DNA from: Dyadobacter sp. CECT 9275
GTDB taxonomy: Bacteria; Bacteroidota; Bacteroidia; Cytophagales; Spirosomataceae
Direction of reading: 5' to 3'
Length of the DNA: 64,000 bases
Assembly: GCF_907164905.1 (NCBI RefSeq)
Contig: NZ_CAJRAF010000002.1
Coordinates: 2,232,001 to 2,296,000, forward strand
The first letter of the stretch is position 1. The number at the start of each line of letters is the position of its first letter. Shown here piece after piece: positions 27,829-37,233 of the stretch. A program made the position numbers and the translations under genes. The notes under the pieces are model-generated. The model was given only the letters and a program-made list of their open reading frames with translations. It was not told the origin of the DNA and made no database searches.

Positions 27829-29946
27829 TCAGAAGAACTTCGCTCTTTTATCTTTAATTTTTGCATTCTCCCTGATCGCCTCATTTACCAGATACGACGA
27901 CCTGCTTTCAAGCGACTGTGTCAGTTGTGTCTTGTACTGGGTAAAGTCTGCAATTTTCGGAGCATCTGTTTTATTGATCAGCTCCATTATAAATACGCCG
28001 TTTTCGCCTGTGAAAACATCTGTTTTCTGGCCAGGTTTCAAACCAAAAGCTTTACCCAGAGCAATAGGATCAAATCCTGCACTGGTGAGAAAGCCCGTTG
28101 CCAGAGAGATATCCGTAGCGGACTCAACCAAAGCGCCGGCGCCATATTTTTTAGCAATCGTTTCCAGGTCGCCTGTGGCACCTTTCAGTTTTGCCGTAAT
28201 CTGTTCCGATTTAATCTGATTGCGCACCTTCGTCGTAAGCTCGTCCCGGAAGTCGTCAATGGTAACTTTATCGGCCTCGGATTTGCCTGTCAGAACCGCT
28301 ACCACATACTGATCTTCGGTCTCAAATACCGGAGATACTGAGTTTATTTTAGAATCATCCTTAAAGGCCCAGCGTACAATTTCACGGCCATTCTGAATCG
28401 CATTTACATTAGTTGCCGTCTCCGGAATCCGGTTAGCAGTAGCAAGTACCAGCGCCTTGTTTTTCTTCACGGCTTCATCAAACTCCTCTTTATTTTTTAC
28501 AGAATTCACAAATTCATCTGCCTTCCGGTAAGCTTCATCGCGGGTTGCCTGGCTTGCTTCAATGGTTTTCCCGATGGCCGCAATGTGATAAAGCGTATTG
28601 GATTTGGTGGCTGTCACCTTAATAATATGATACCCAAACTGGCTTTCAATAAGCCGGTTAATCAGCCCAGGAGCCGTTGCAGAAAATACCGCTTCTTCAA
28701 AAGGCTTCACCATTGCGCCGTTATTCTGGAAATAACCCAGGTCACCCCCTCTTTGCGCCGACCCTGGATCAGCACTTGAAGTGGCAGCAAGCGCTTCAAA
28801 ATTGGCACCTGCGCGGATCTGCGCCAGTATCCCTTCCGCTTTTACCTTCGCAGCCGCCTTGGCTGAATCCGATTGGTTTTCGGCACGGATCAGAATGTGG
28901 CTTGCTCTTGCAGAAGATACCGTGTCAGTTCTTGTACCCCCATATTTGTAAATGTAATAGGTATTTCCTTCCCGGTAAGGGCCATATACTCCGCCTGGAA
29001 CGAATGTTTTCACTGCTTCCTTCAGCTGATCAGACATATTAGCCAGCGACATATTGATAGGAAGAGGAATGTCTGTATTCATACTTGCAAAAGACGAGTC
29101 GTTTTTGGCTGTGGCCAAACCACGTGCAAGCTCCTTGATTTCAGTGTACAAGGCCGAGCTATCGTCTTTCGCTGGCTGAACCGGGAAAGTCACATACTCA
29201 ATAGAGCGCGTGTCGGTTCCTTTATATTCCTCACGATGCTCGCTCAGATATGTTTCAAGCTGAGAATCGGTTACCTTAATCGTTGTATCTACAATAGAAA
29301 AATAAGGAACGTACAGATATTTTACATTGGCTTTTGTATTCTGAGCCATATATTCCTTTTCGGATTGCGCCTTAGGGATATATGTGGAAAGGCGCAGCAT
29401 ATTTTCATACTTGGCACGGGTACGTTCTTCTCTCAGGCTTTTCTCAAAATTTGCCCACGATTTCATTTGCTCCGCAGGCAGCGTCTTAAGATTTTTAAGA
29501 TAGTTGATAACCGCGTTTTTATCAAAACGGCCTGTGGTAGGATCGGAAAATGCCTGTTGAATAGACGGGCTGATATGGTTTCCCTGAACCATGTCAAACA
29601 GTTCCTGATCGGTTACACTAAGTCCTAGCTTATCAAATTGTTTTTTATAGGCAATATCAACAATGAACTGATTCCAGGCCTGGTCGCGCAGGGAGGCTAA
29701 TTCATTTTCACTGAGACTACGTCCCGACTGTGCTTCATAATTCTGACGGAAAGCATCCACCCGACTTTGAAAGTCCTTGATGTCAATGTCTTTGCCGGCA
29801 ATCTCCCCCACTACCTGATTATTGCTGCCGCCCAGCAAAGAATTGGGACCCAAAAGGTCACCGCCAACCATGAATAGGATTAAACTAATCGCGATTACTG
29901 TTACTGCAATTCCGGACTTCTCTCTGATTTTGTTAATTAAAGCCAT
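27829..29946 (-). CDS. PpiD-like membrane-anchored peptidyl-prolyl isomerase
   Basis: A 705-residue periplasmic folding chaperone held in the inner membrane. It has one N-terminal membrane anchor (about 14-34, [20 protein letters not shown]). A SurA_N/PpiD-type helical domain follows ([34 protein letters not shown]). A parvulin domain lies at about 345-440, with [33 protein letters not shown] and [10 protein letters not shown]. The C-terminal 260 residues form a second chaperone-like region. The protein should help fold exported and outer-membrane proteins at the SecYEG exit, which fits the many SusC-like proteins of this organism. It is a single gene with its own terminator. PpiD is used here as a description, not a proven orthologue. 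Confidence 0.9.
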   Translation of the reverse strand: MALINKIREKSGIAVTVIAISLILFMVGGDLLGPNSLLGGSNNQVVGEIAGKDIDIKDFQSRVDAFRQNYEAQSGRSLSENELASLRDQAWNQFIVDIAYKKQFDKLGLSVTDQELFDMVQGNHISPSIQQAFSDPTTGRFDKNAVINYLKNLKTLPAEQMKSWANFEKSLREERTRAKYENMLRLSTYIPKAQSEKEYMAQNTKANVKYLYVPYFSIVDTTIKVTDSQLETYLSEHREEYKGTDTRSIEYVTFPVQPAKDDSSALYTEIKELARGLATAKNDSSFASMNTDIPLPINMSLANMSDQLKEAVKTFVPGGVYGPYREGNTYYIYKYGGTRTDTVSSARASHILIRAENQSDSAKAAAKVKAEGILAQIRAGANFEALAATSSADPGSAQRGGDLGYFQNNGAMVKPFEEAVFSATAPGLINRLIESQFGYHIIKVTATKSNTLYHIAAIGKTIEASQATRDEAYRKADEFVNSVKNKEEFDEAVKKNKALVLATANRIPETATNVNAIQNGREIVRWAFKDDSKINSVSPVFETEDQYVVAVLTGKSEADKVTIDDFRDELTTKVRNQIKSEQITAKLKGATGDLETIAKKYGAGALVESATDISLATGFLTSAGFDPIALGKAFGLKPGQKTDVFTGENGVFIMELINKTDAPKIADFTQYKTQLTQSLESRSSYLVNEAIRENAKIKDKRAKFF

Positions 29947-30089
29947 TTCTCATTTTCAAATTTGACCCGCAAAATAAAATCTTTTCTCCGTGGAATGCAA
30001 GGAGAGTTTAGATTTTAGGGCAGTGATTTTTGTTTTAGGGTTACGTATGCTCAATTTACTGATAATCAATATCCGACAAATCCTCCCAT

Positions 30090-30572
30090 TTAATACATGT
30101 GCTTGAGGTTCACTGCAAACAGGATGGCAAGCAAAACACTGAAGAAAACGCCAGCCATAGCGGTTATAAAACCCAGCCAGCCACCAATAAAAATTAACGG
30201 CGCCAGAAAGGTAAAGGCGATACCTGCCAGAAAAAGATAGAATCCTTTCTTTTGCAGATTCCAGATCAGATAAGCCGCATATAAGGATAGGGATTCAAAA
30301 ATGATCAGAATGATAGCTCCGGTACGGATATTGGAAGCCGTGGTTTGGGAGATCACAGCATCAAACATATTGTTTACGGTTTCCATTTCTGCCTCAGACG
30401 CCTGCCCTTCCAGCTTTTCCTGAACAACCTGGAAAGTTTCCCTGGTCTGGTCGGCTATAATGCCAGGATTCCATAATCTTTCTGATTGAGTCCACAACCC
30501 GGAAACGGCACTCATAAAGGTCAAAAAACAAAGAATTGTCAGGAACGTGGGGCGCACTACTGGTTCAGCCAT
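30090..30572 (-). CDS. small four-helix membrane protein of unknown function
   Basis: I do not recognise a characterised family. The 160-residue protein has a first membrane segment at about 10-30 (FLTILCFLTFMSAVSGLW). A polar loop of about 50 residues follows, then a second segment at about 80-102. Two closely spaced segments are near the C-terminus (GFYLFLAGIAFTFLAPLIF, then FITAMAGVFFSVLLAILFAV). The layout is common for uncharacterised Bacteroidota inner-membrane proteins. It is divergent from the SCP2-like gene, and the 164-base gap between them should hold both promoters. Confidence 0.7.
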   Translation of the reverse strand: MAEPVVRPTFLTILCFLTFMSAVSGLWTQSERLWNPGIIADQTRETFQVVQEKLEGQASEAEMETVNNMFDAVISQTTASNIRTGAIILIIFESLSLYAAYLIWNLQKKGFYLFLAGIAFTFLAPLIFIGGWLGFITAMAGVFFSVLLAILFAVNLKHMY

Positions 30573-30651
30573 TTTTATTTCAGATAAGAATAAGGTTGTG
30601 CTTTAAAAAAGCGGGTAAAATTTGTGCATTTAGTCGAAAACACCAAAGGTG

Positions 30652-30683
30652 TTTGAATATTCTTCCGTCCCATCCTACATTTG
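30652..30683 (+). promoter_or_regulatory. Bacteroidota-type promoter of the SCP2-like gene
   Basis: TTTG at 30652-30655 is followed after 20 bases by TACATTTG at 30676-30683. Both elements and the spacing match the Bacteroidota primary-sigma consensus TTTG-N17-23-TAnnTTTG. The start codon lies 53 bases further on. Confidence 0.7.
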
Positions 30684-30736
30684 TATAGTTCAATACAAAG
30701 AAAATTACAATTTTTACATTCTAAAAAACAATTACA

Positions 30737-31039
30737 ATGAGCCTGCAGATTCTTACAGACCGTATTACCAGTATTTTAGGAACAGACAGCGGCCTGGATG
30801 CAACGATTAAATTTAAAACCGATGAAGGCTATGTGTTTATAGATAGCAAAGTTGTGCCCCATACCATTTCGAACCTTGATGAGGACGCGGAATGTACCTT
30901 TGACGTGTCAGTCAAAAATGCTTTGAAGCTTCTGGAGGGCGATTTGAACCCCATGATGGCACTTATGACCGGAAAATTAAAAATTGAGGGGGATATGGGT
31001 GTAGCCATGACGATTGCCAAAAGATTTGGAGGAAAATAA
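30737..31039 (+). CDS. SCP2 sterol-binding-domain protein
   Basis: A 100-residue stand-alone SCP2 domain. The fold pattern is visible: an N-terminal helix, then strands with GYVFIDSKVV and DAECTFDVSVKNALKLLEGD, and the conserved NPMMALMTGKLKIEGDMGVA followed by a C-terminal helix. Proteins of this type bind lipids or acyl chains in a hydrophobic cavity. Bacterial stand-alone members have no proven function. It is preceded by a good promoter and is followed after about 60-90 bases by the broken oxidoreductase gene, with which it may be co-transcribed. Confidence 0.88.
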   Translation: MSLQILTDRITSILGTDSGLDATIKFKTDEGYVFIDSKVVPHTISNLDEDAECTFDVSVKNALKLLEGDLNPMMALMTGKLKIEGDMGVAMTIAKRFGGK

Positions 31040-31132
31040 CAGAACAGGGGTAAAATCGGTCAGGTTGGGTGAATGTTTGAACATCTAACAATTAGTCTTA
31101 TGTCACATCAGCAAGTAGAATCCCCAGACAAA

Positions 31133-32554
31133 ATGAAACGCCGCGACTTCCTGAGAGCGGGTACCTCAGCCGCCGCAGGCTTTATGATCGTACCGCGGCA
31201 TGTCCTTGGAAAGGGGTACATTGCCCCGAGTGACAAGCTGAATATTGCAGCAGTTGGCTGCGGTGGCAAGGCCGATTTTAACATCAGACAGGCGTATAAT
31301 AACGGAGCCGAAAACTTTGTGGCTTTATGCGATGTGGACGACCGCCAGTCGGAGAAGTACAGGAAGTTATTCCCAAAAGCACCCTATTACAAAGATTTCC
31401 GGAAAATGCTGGACAAAGAGGCTGCCCACATTGACGCCGTTTTTGTGACCACGCCAGACCATATGCATTTTCCCATTGCCATGGCCAGCATCCAACTGGG
31501 CAAACATGTTTACGTAGAGAAGCCGCTCACAAAAGATATCTGGGAAGCCCGGAAACTAACCGAAGCTGCAAAAAAATACAAGGTAGTGACCCAAATGGGT
31601 AATCAGGGAAGCAGTACCGACGGTACCCGGCAAACGGAAGCTATAGTGCAGTCGGGCATATTGGGGGATATCCACACGATCGAGGTATGGACGGACAGGC
31701 CCGTATGGCCTCAAGGTGTTAAATCACCAAAAGACAAAGGCGAATCATAGCCCGTCCCCGCCGGTGTTGACTGGGACCTGTGGCTGGGCACAGCACCCAA
31801 ACGCGACTACCATGAAGCCTATATGCCATTCCGCTGGCGGGGGTACTGGGACTTCGGAACAGGAGCACTGGGAGATATGGGCTGTCATTTTATGGATGTT
31901 CCGTTCCGGGCTCTGAAACTTGGGTATCCCACCTCGGTAGAATGCAGCGTCGGCTCTGTTTATGCTGATTTTTTCAAGGAAGCATTTTTTGACGACGTCT
32001 GCCCGCCTTCCACTTCCATTCACCTGAAATTTCCTTCCAAAACTGGCCAGGGAAAAGAAATCAGTTTTTCGTGGTATGATGGCGGCATTCGCCCGCAGTT
32101 GCCCGAAGGCTGTGATTATCAAAGAGTTTTTGGCAGCAAAGACGGCGGAATGCTTTTTATTGGAACCAAAGGCATCCTGAGCGCCGAAATGTTTGGTGAA
32201 AATCCTGTTCTATGGCCGGAGGCAAAGTTTCAGCATGTAAGAGTTCCGGGTGCAAAGAGGGCCCTGGTCCCCGGCAACCATCAAGGGCACCAGCAGCAGT
32301 TTATCCAGGCTTGTAAAAAAGGGTACGGTAGCTATACCAGCTCCGCTTTTGACGAAGCCGGTCCGCTTACGGAAATTGTATTAATGGGTAACCTTGCAGT
32401 GCGTTCATTCCTTTACCGGGAAAGCAAAGCAGATGGCAAAGGGTTTAACTTTCCTGGCAGGCAAAAACTGCTTTGGGATGGTGCCAATATGAAGATTACA
32501 AATTTTGATACCTCAAACCAGTTTGTCAAACGAGATTACCGGACAGGTTGGTAA
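31133..32554 (+). pseudogene. Gfo/Idh/MocA oxidoreductase interrupted by one in-frame TAG
   Basis: The two halves form one continuous reading frame of about 473 codons, broken only by TAG at 31748-31750. The N-terminal half has a twin-arginine-type signal (MKRRDFLRAGTSAAAG). It also has an NAD(P)-binding fold (IAAVGCGGKADFN) and the family motif VYVEKPLTKDIWEARKLTEA. Straight after the TAG the frame reads PVPAGVDWDLWLGTAPKRDY, the family's conserved next block, then WRGYWDFGTGALGDMGCHFMDVPF. No base has been gained or lost. Starts at 31073 and 31100 are also in frame; 31133 fits the Tat signal best. It may be a pseudogene, a sequencing error or a recoded stop. If intact it would be a periplasmic oxidoreductase acting on sugar-like substrates. 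Confidence 0.85.
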
Positions 32555-32556
32555 CA

Positions 32557-32596
32557 GAAAACGGTGAAGTGGGAATTTATCAGCTTCACCGTTTTC
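32557..32596. terminator. hairpin between convergent oxidoreductase and pdxJ genes
   Basis: A perfect 13-bp stem pairs GAAAACGGTGAAG (32557-32569) with CTTCACCGTTTTC (32584-32596) around a 14-nt loop. It begins three bases after the oxidoreductase stop and lies 33 bases from the pdxJ stop, so it can serve both. Confidence 0.75.
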
Positions 32597-32628
32597 CTGT
32601 ATGCAGTAGCTTAAAAGATTCCCAAAAC

Positions 32629-33348
32629 CTACAATTCCAGTTCTCTCAGGTACATCTGAATGGTATTTTCAAGACCCAGATACAGCGCATCAGAAATGAG
32701 GGCATGCCCGATTGAGACTTCATCAAGCCAAGGTATGCGTTGCTTCATAAAATGCAGGTTGTCCAGGCTCAGGTCATGTCCGGCATTTAAACCCAATCCA
32801 ACTTCCCGTGCTTTCTCAGCCGCTTTCACAAACGGCAGAATTGCTTTTTGCCTGTTCTCAAAGTAATAGGCCGCATAAGGCTCGGTGTAAAGTTCCACCC
32901 GGTCCGCTCCGCAGATTTTTGCTCCTTCTACCATATTTTCGTCCGCATCTACAAACACGGAAACACGGATACCGGCATTTTTAAATTCTCTGATGAGCCC
33001 GGTGAGTTCGTCTCTGTTTGTAATGGTATCCCACCCTGCATTGGAAGTAATGGCATTCAATGCGTCGGGTACAAGTGTGACCTGATCGGGCTTTGTTGCC
33101 AGCACGAGGTCAATAAATTTTCTTTCAGAAGGGTTTCCTTCGATGTTGAATTCGGTAGTTACTACCTCCTTGAGGTCGTATACATCCTGGTATCGGATAT
33201 GTCGTTCGTCGGGCCGGGGATGTACCGTGATCCCCTGCGCGCCAAACCGTTCACAGTCCAGCGCAACTTTAAGTACATTAGGATTGTCGCCTCCGCGCGA
33301 ATTGCGGAGCGTGGCAATTTTGTTAATGTTTACGCTGAGACGGGTCAT
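32629..33348 (-). CDS. pdxJ: pyridoxine 5'-phosphate synthase
   Basis: The cytoplasmic enzyme condenses 1-deoxy-D-xylulose 5-phosphate with 3-amino-2-oxopropyl phosphate to make pyridoxine 5'-phosphate, the last ring-forming step of the DXP-dependent vitamin B6 route. The 239-residue length is normal for the family. Signatures seen: N-terminal [18 protein letters not shown], substrate-binding [13 protein letters not shown], the catalytic Glu in FNIEGNPS, the segment [10 protein letters not shown], and the C-terminal phosphate-binding [12 protein letters not shown] with [11 protein letters not shown]. It is a single minus-strand gene. The assignment is firm. Confidence 0.97.
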   Translation of the reverse strand: MTRLSVNINKIATLRNSRGGDNPNVLKVALDCERFGAQGITVHPRPDERHIRYQDVYDLKEVVTTEFNIEGNPSERKFIDLVLATKPDQVTLVPDALNAITSNAGWDTITNRDELTGLIREFKNAGIRVSVFVDADENMVEGAKICGADRVELYTEPYAAYYFENRQKAILPFVKAAEKAREVGLGLNAGHDLSLDNLHFMKQRIPWLDEVSIGHALISDALYLGLENTIQMYLRELEL

Positions 33349-33421
33349 AGAGAATTCGTGCTGGTGAAATAATGTATGGAGCTTAAATCCTAAGTTACGC
33401 TTCTATTTATTACGATTGGTG

Positions 33422-33429
33422 TAACTTTG
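33422..33429 (+). promoter_or_regulatory. candidate -7 element of the YqeY/CvpA operon
   Basis: TAACTTTG fits the TAnnTTTG -7 consensus of Bacteroidota and lies about 70 bases before the first start codon. No clear TTG stands at the right distance upstream, so this is only a candidate. Confidence 0.4.
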
Positions 33430-33497
33430 CTCTTTCAGACACAAATTTAGCATTTACACAATCTAAATTCACTTTTTCATTTATTAATCGTTAACAT

Positions 33498-33947
33498 ATG
33501 TCACTAAAAAGCCAGGTAGAAGCAGGTATCAAAGATGCCATGCGTGCAAAAGATCAGGATACACTCAGAGCCCTGCGCGCCATTAAATCTTTAATATTAC
33601 TGGAAGAAACAAAAGGTGGTACTACAGGGGAATTATCGGCTGACGACGAACTCAAATTACTTACCAAAGCCGCGAAACAAAGAAGAGAATCAGCAGATAT
33701 ATACAAGACTCAAAACCGCCCCGACCTGCTTGAAAAGGAGGAGGCTGAGCTTGCGGTAATAGAGCAATTCCTGCCTAAACAGCTAACCGAAGAAGAGGTA
33801 AAAACCAAATTACAGGAAATCATAACCCGCTTAGGCGCATCGGGTCCATCGGACATGGGCAAAGTAATGGGTGTTGCTACCAAAGAGCTGGCCGGAAAAA
33901 CAGAAGGAAAACTGATTTCAACTTTGGTTAAGAGCTTGCTGGCATGA
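33498..33947 (+). CDS. GatB/YqeY domain protein
   Basis: A 149-residue cytoplasmic protein made of one YqeY domain, related to the C-terminal helical domain of the GatB amidotransferase subunit. Characteristic features are DAMRAKDQDTLRALRAIKS near the start, KQRRESADIYKTQNRPDLLE in the middle, and the C-terminal MGKVMGVATKELAGKTEGK. Members may bind tRNA, but a stand-alone function is not settled. The stop codon overlaps the start of the next gene (ATGA), so the two genes are translationally coupled. Confidence 0.93.
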   Translation: MSLKSQVEAGIKDAMRAKDQDTLRALRAIKSLILLEETKGGTTGELSADDELKLLTKAAKQRRESADIYKTQNRPDLLEKEEAELAVIEQFLPKQLTEEEVKTKLQEIITRLGASGPSDMGKVMGVATKELAGKTEGKLISTLVKSLLA

Positions 33948-34510
33948 AGTTACTGGATGTCATCATCCTTCTTCCCCTGCTCTGGGGCGCATTACATGGC
34001 TACCGCAAAGGACTTCTGATCGAGATTATCGGCATTGCGGGAATGCTGGTAGCCATGGTACTGGGGTTTAAATTTCTGGGGCTGGGGATGGATATTCTTA
34101 CCCCATATTTCAGTGACAGCATGGCTAAGCGAATACTGCCCTATATCGGATTTTCAGTCATTTTCTTTCCAACGATATTTCTTTTGAACCAGTTTGGTTA
34201 TGCCATCAGGCGGTCGCTCAGGTTTTCAATACTGGGTACTTTTGACCGCTTTGCCGGGGCCATGGTAGGTATACTCACCTGGGTTTTCGGGATCAGTGTT
34301 TTTTTCTGGTTAGTGGATCTCATCGGTGTGAAAATCCCGGAGCACCGCACCAGTGATACCTGGCTGTATCCGATCGTGGTGCCCGTGGCTCCAAATATTA
34401 TTACCAAAGGATTACAACTCATGCCCAAAGGAACTGAACTGATCAGGGAATGGAAAAAGGAATATCTTGACAAGGAAGAAACACCAGGAACCGAGAAGCA
34501 AGAGGACTGA
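33944..34510 (+). CDS. CvpA family membrane protein
   Basis: A 188-residue inner-membrane protein of the CvpA (colicin V production) family. It starts MKLLDVIILLPLLWGALHGY followed by RKGLLIEIIG, the family's typical first helix and turn. Three more hydrophobic segments lie at about 33-50, 60-85 and 100-126. The C-terminal tail is charged. CvpA proteins affect envelope stability and resistance to bile or stress in other bacteria; the mechanism is not known. It overlaps the YqeY-like gene by 4 bases, and the acyltransferase gene follows 69 bases later. Confidence 0.85.
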   Translation: MKLLDVIILLPLLWGALHGYRKGLLIEIIGIAGMLVAMVLGFKFLGLGMDILTPYFSDSMAKRILPYIGFSVIFFPTIFLLNQFGYAIRRSLRFSILGTFDRFAGAMVGILTWVFGISVFFWLVDLIGVKIPEHRTSDTWLYPIVVPVAPNIITKGLQLMPKGTELIREWKKEYLDKEETPGTEKQED

Positions 34511-34579
34511 TTCCTTCAACGGATTACGATTTTTGTCTCCTGTACCGCGAATATAACCTCATTTCAAAATCACTCCTCT

Positions 34580-35848
34580 ATGAAAAACAGACTTCTTTCA
34601 CTTGATGTGCTCCGGGGGCTTACCATGATACTGATGACCGTCGTTAACAACCCCGGCGACTGGGGCCATGTTTATGCTCCGCTGCTTCATGCAGAGTGGC
34701 ACGGCTGTACACCTACCGACCTTGTTTTTCCAACCTTCCTTTTCATAGTTGGAATCACCACGGTGCTGGCTACCCCGGTAAAAACTTTAAATAAAGTAGC
34801 CTTACAAAAGTTGATAACCAGAGGACTGCGTATTTTCTGTCTGGGTTTGTTTCTGAGTTTCTTTTCCAAAATTCACTTTTTGGATTGGGAGGGTATTCCT
34901 TTGTTAAGTTTTCGTTTGGTAATAACCCTGGTGGTTGCCTATGCGCTTTTTGGCAATTACAATAAAACCACGCAGTTATATGTAGCAGTTGCCGTGTTCC
35001 TCATCATGATGGTACTGGCATTTGGTGGATTCAAAGATTTTGAAACGGTACGCATTCCGGGTGTTCTTCAGCGGATAGCCATTGTATATCTTATCATCAC
35101 TCTCATATACCTATCAACCGGCTTAACCGTACAATTAGGGATAGCGACTGTGCTGCTCATAGTCTATTGGCTGCTGATGACCTACATTCCGGTTCCGGGT
35201 TTTGGAGAAGCCAATCTGGAAAAGGGTACCAACCTGGCTGCATGGCTGGACAACCGGCTTTTGGGTGGCCATCTTTGGGTGACCTCCAAAACCTGGGACC
35301 CGGAAGGAATTCTGAGTACGCTTCCCGCTATTGCTACGGGCATACTCGGGTTATGGACAGGATCCATACTGGTATCCAACAGAACGATCGGACAAAAATT
35401 CACTTTCCTTTTTGTAATGGCTGTTTCGGGAATTGCTGCCGGATGGCTTTGGGGACTTTCCTTTCCGGTTAACAAAGCGCTCTGGACAAGTTCTTATGTT
35501 CTCTACGCGGCAGGATGGGCATTGTTGTGCTTTACCTTGTTTTACTATATCATCGACATCAGAGGCTGGAAGCGGTTCACCCAGCCCTTCGTCGCTTTTG
35601 GTGTAAACCCGATGATCGTTTTTTTCCTGTCTGGAATCATTCCCCGGGTTTGGAACGTTATCAAAATCCAGGTAACGGGTACGGCGGGAGAAATGGTAGG
35701 CATGAAGGAATATTGGTACAAGTACATCCTGTCTCCCCGGTTCAGCAATCCTATGAATGCCTCTCTTGCAGACGCGCTCATTTACCTGCTTTTCTGGTAT
35801 GTAATCGTAAGTATATTATACCGGAACAGGATCATCATAAAAGTTTAA
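34580..35848 (+). CDS. HGSNAT/NagX-like membrane acyltransferase (DUF5009/DUF1624 type)
   Basis: A 422-residue membrane protein with about ten hydrophobic segments. The N-terminus carries the family signature RLLSLDVLRGLTMILMTVVN, then LHAEWHGCTPTDLVFPTFLF, which includes the conserved His near residue 37 used for acyl transfer in human heparan-alpha-glucosaminide N-acetyltransferase. Later segments (GVLQRIAIVYL, DPEGILSTLPAIATGILGL) also match. Bacterial relatives (NagX) are found with N-acetylglucosamine or glycan use genes, but here the neighbours are housekeeping genes. A role in acetylating an amino sugar across the inner membrane is an inference from the family. Confidence 0.87.
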   Translation: MKNRLLSLDVLRGLTMILMTVVNNPGDWGHVYAPLLHAEWHGCTPTDLVFPTFLFIVGITTVLATPVKTLNKVALQKLITRGLRIFCLGLFLSFFSKIHFLDWEGIPLLSFRLVITLVVAYALFGNYNKTTQLYVAVAVFLIMMVLAFGGFKDFETVRIPGVLQRIAIVYLIITLIYLSTGLTVQLGIATVLLIVYWLLMTYIPVPGFGEANLEKGTNLAAWLDNRLLGGHLWVTSKTWDPEGILSTLPAIATGILGLWTGSILVSNRTIGQKFTFLFVMAVSGIAAGWLWGLSFPVNKALWTSSYVLYAAGWALLCFTLFYYIIDIRGWKRFTQPFVAFGVNPMIVFFLSGIIPRVWNVIKIQVTGTAGEMVGMKEYWYKYILSPRFSNPMNASLADALIYLLFWYVIVSILYRNRIIIKV

Positions 35849-35906
35849 ATAGTTAAATTAGTTGCACCTGCATAACAGACCTCCACGTTTATTGTGTGAT
35901 TTTCAG

Positions 35907-35914
35907 TAACTTTG
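35907..35914 (+). promoter_or_regulatory. candidate -7 element of rlmN
   Basis: TAACTTTG fits TAnnTTTG and lies 19 bases before the first possible start codon at 35934 and 31 before the ATG at 35946. The closest TTG upstream is too near (about 12 bases), so the -33 element is weak. Confidence 0.4.
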
Positions 35915-35933
35915 CGGGCGATAAGAATAAATA

Positions 35934-37001
35934 TTGGATCATCGGATGATCGGGACACAGGATAAGGCAGATATCAGGAAACTGAATCTGGACCAGCTGA
36001 AGAGCTGGATGACAGAGCATGGCGAAAAAGGCTTCCGCGCAAAACAGATACACGAATGGCTGTGGAAAAAGTCAGCGCAGTCTTTTGCTGAAATGACCAA
36101 CCTCTCATTGGCAACCAGAAAATTAATTGACGACAATTTTGTTATCAACGGCCTTGACGTGGCCAAATCGCAGCAAAGTAACGACGGTACGATCAAATCT
36201 GCCTTCCGGCTGTTTGACGGAAACCTTGTGGAAGGCGTTCTGATACCTGCCACCGACCGGATGACGGCCTGCGTCAGCAGCCAGGTGGGCTGCTCACTTA
36301 CCTGCAAGTTCTGCGCCACCGGATACATGGATCGCAAAAGAAATCTGGACGCGGCTGAAATATACGACCAGGTGGTGGCCATCGCACGCCAGGCGGAAGG
36401 TAGCTTCGGCAGCCCGCTTAGCAACATTGTATATATGGGCATGGGCGAACCTTTGCTGAACTACGTTAACGTTCTGAAATCCATTGAACATATTACCTCT
36501 CCGGAAGGGCTTAACATGTCGCCCAGGCGAATCACCGTTTCTACGGCGGGTATTGCCAAAATGATAAAAAAACTGGGAGATGACGAAGTGCGGTTCCGCC
36601 TGGCTCTCTCACTGCATGCAGCCAACGATGAGAAAAGGAATCAGATCATGCCGATCAATGAATCCAATTCCCTGGAAAACCTGGCGGAGGCACTTAATTA
36701 TTTTTACAAAAAGACAGGAAACCGTATTACTTTCGAGTATATTGTTTTCAACAACTTCAATGATACCCTGCAGGATGCTAAAGAGCTCTGGGAATTCACC
36801 AAAAAGGTACCAGCCCGGGTTAATATTATTGAATATAACCCGATAGCGGAAGCTGATTTTAAAAATACCGAAGCCGACAGATTGGACCGTTTTGCCGCTT
36901 TTCTGGAAGACAGAGGCGTTTCCGTACATGTGAGAAGAAGCCGTGGAAAGGACATTGACGCCGCTTGCGGGCAGCTGGCAAACAAAGAGGCCGCGGTTTA
37001 A
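35934..37001 (+). CDS. rlmN: dual-specificity 23S rRNA/tRNA adenine-C2 methyltransferase
   Basis: A radical-SAM enzyme that methylates C2 of A2503 in 23S rRNA and of A37 in some tRNAs, helping translational accuracy. The 355-residue length is typical. Seen: the radical-SAM cluster motif CSLTCKFC (Cys120, Cys124, Cys127), the substrate-bridging Cys113 in TACVSSQ, and the methyl-carrying Cys345 in DIDAACGQL. Other segments such as YMGMGEPLLN and RITVSTAGI are diagnostic. The ATG at 35946 is an equally good start; the four extra residues do not matter for function. A single gene after the acyltransferase. Confidence 0.96.
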   Translation: MDHRMIGTQDKADIRKLNLDQLKSWMTEHGEKGFRAKQIHEWLWKKSAQSFAEMTNLSLATRKLIDDNFVINGLDVAKSQQSNDGTIKSAFRLFDGNLVEGVLIPATDRMTACVSSQVGCSLTCKFCATGYMDRKRNLDAAEIYDQVVAIARQAEGSFGSPLSNIVYMGMGEPLLNYVNVLKSIEHITSPEGLNMSPRRITVSTAGIAKMIKKLGDDEVRFRLALSLHAANDEKRNQIMPINESNSLENLAEALNYFYKKTGNRITFEYIVFNNFNDTLQDAKELWEFTKKVPARVNIIEYNPIAEADFKNTEADRLDRFAAFLEDRGVSVHVRRSRGKDIDAACGQLANKEAAV

Positions 37002-37040
37002 GTTAAAAAACAGGATCCTTGAATTAACAATTTCTTAACA

Positions 37041-37068
37041 TTGCAACAGTAAAGTATCAGTAGTTTTG
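37041..37068 (+). promoter_or_regulatory. Bacteroidota-type promoter of the phosphate transporter gene
   Basis: TTG at 37041-37043 is followed after 17 bases by TAGTTTTG at 37061-37068, matching TTG-N17-23-TAnnTTTG. The predicted leader before the ATG at 37234 is about 160 bases long and carries no recognised riboswitch. Confidence 0.65.
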
Positions 37069-37233
37069 CGACAAATCTGTTTGTTTTGCAGCCTGACCTG
37101 ATCTGCATCATTTCTTAAACCGACAAAGTGCTGGTTATTAAACAGTTGCAACACCAAACGATTTACAATTCCGGATGGCCCCTTACCCATCCCTTTTTGA
37201 TTGAGCTCTTTGTAACACTTATTCTTTCATTAT

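Noticed and set aside
28873..29628. 251-codon open frame on the plus strand
   Set aside because: It lies wholly antisense to the intact ppiD-like gene, has no family-like sequence and is rich in Cys, His and Arg as expected of a shadow frame.
31751..32554. second half of the broken oxidoreductase as a separate gene
   Set aside because: It is in the same frame as the first half and lacks a nucleotide-binding domain, so it is a part of one gene rather than an independent one.
37069..37233. riboswitch in the long leader of the phosphate transporter gene
   Set aside because: No hairpin set or known aptamer core could be seen in the leader of about 160 bases.
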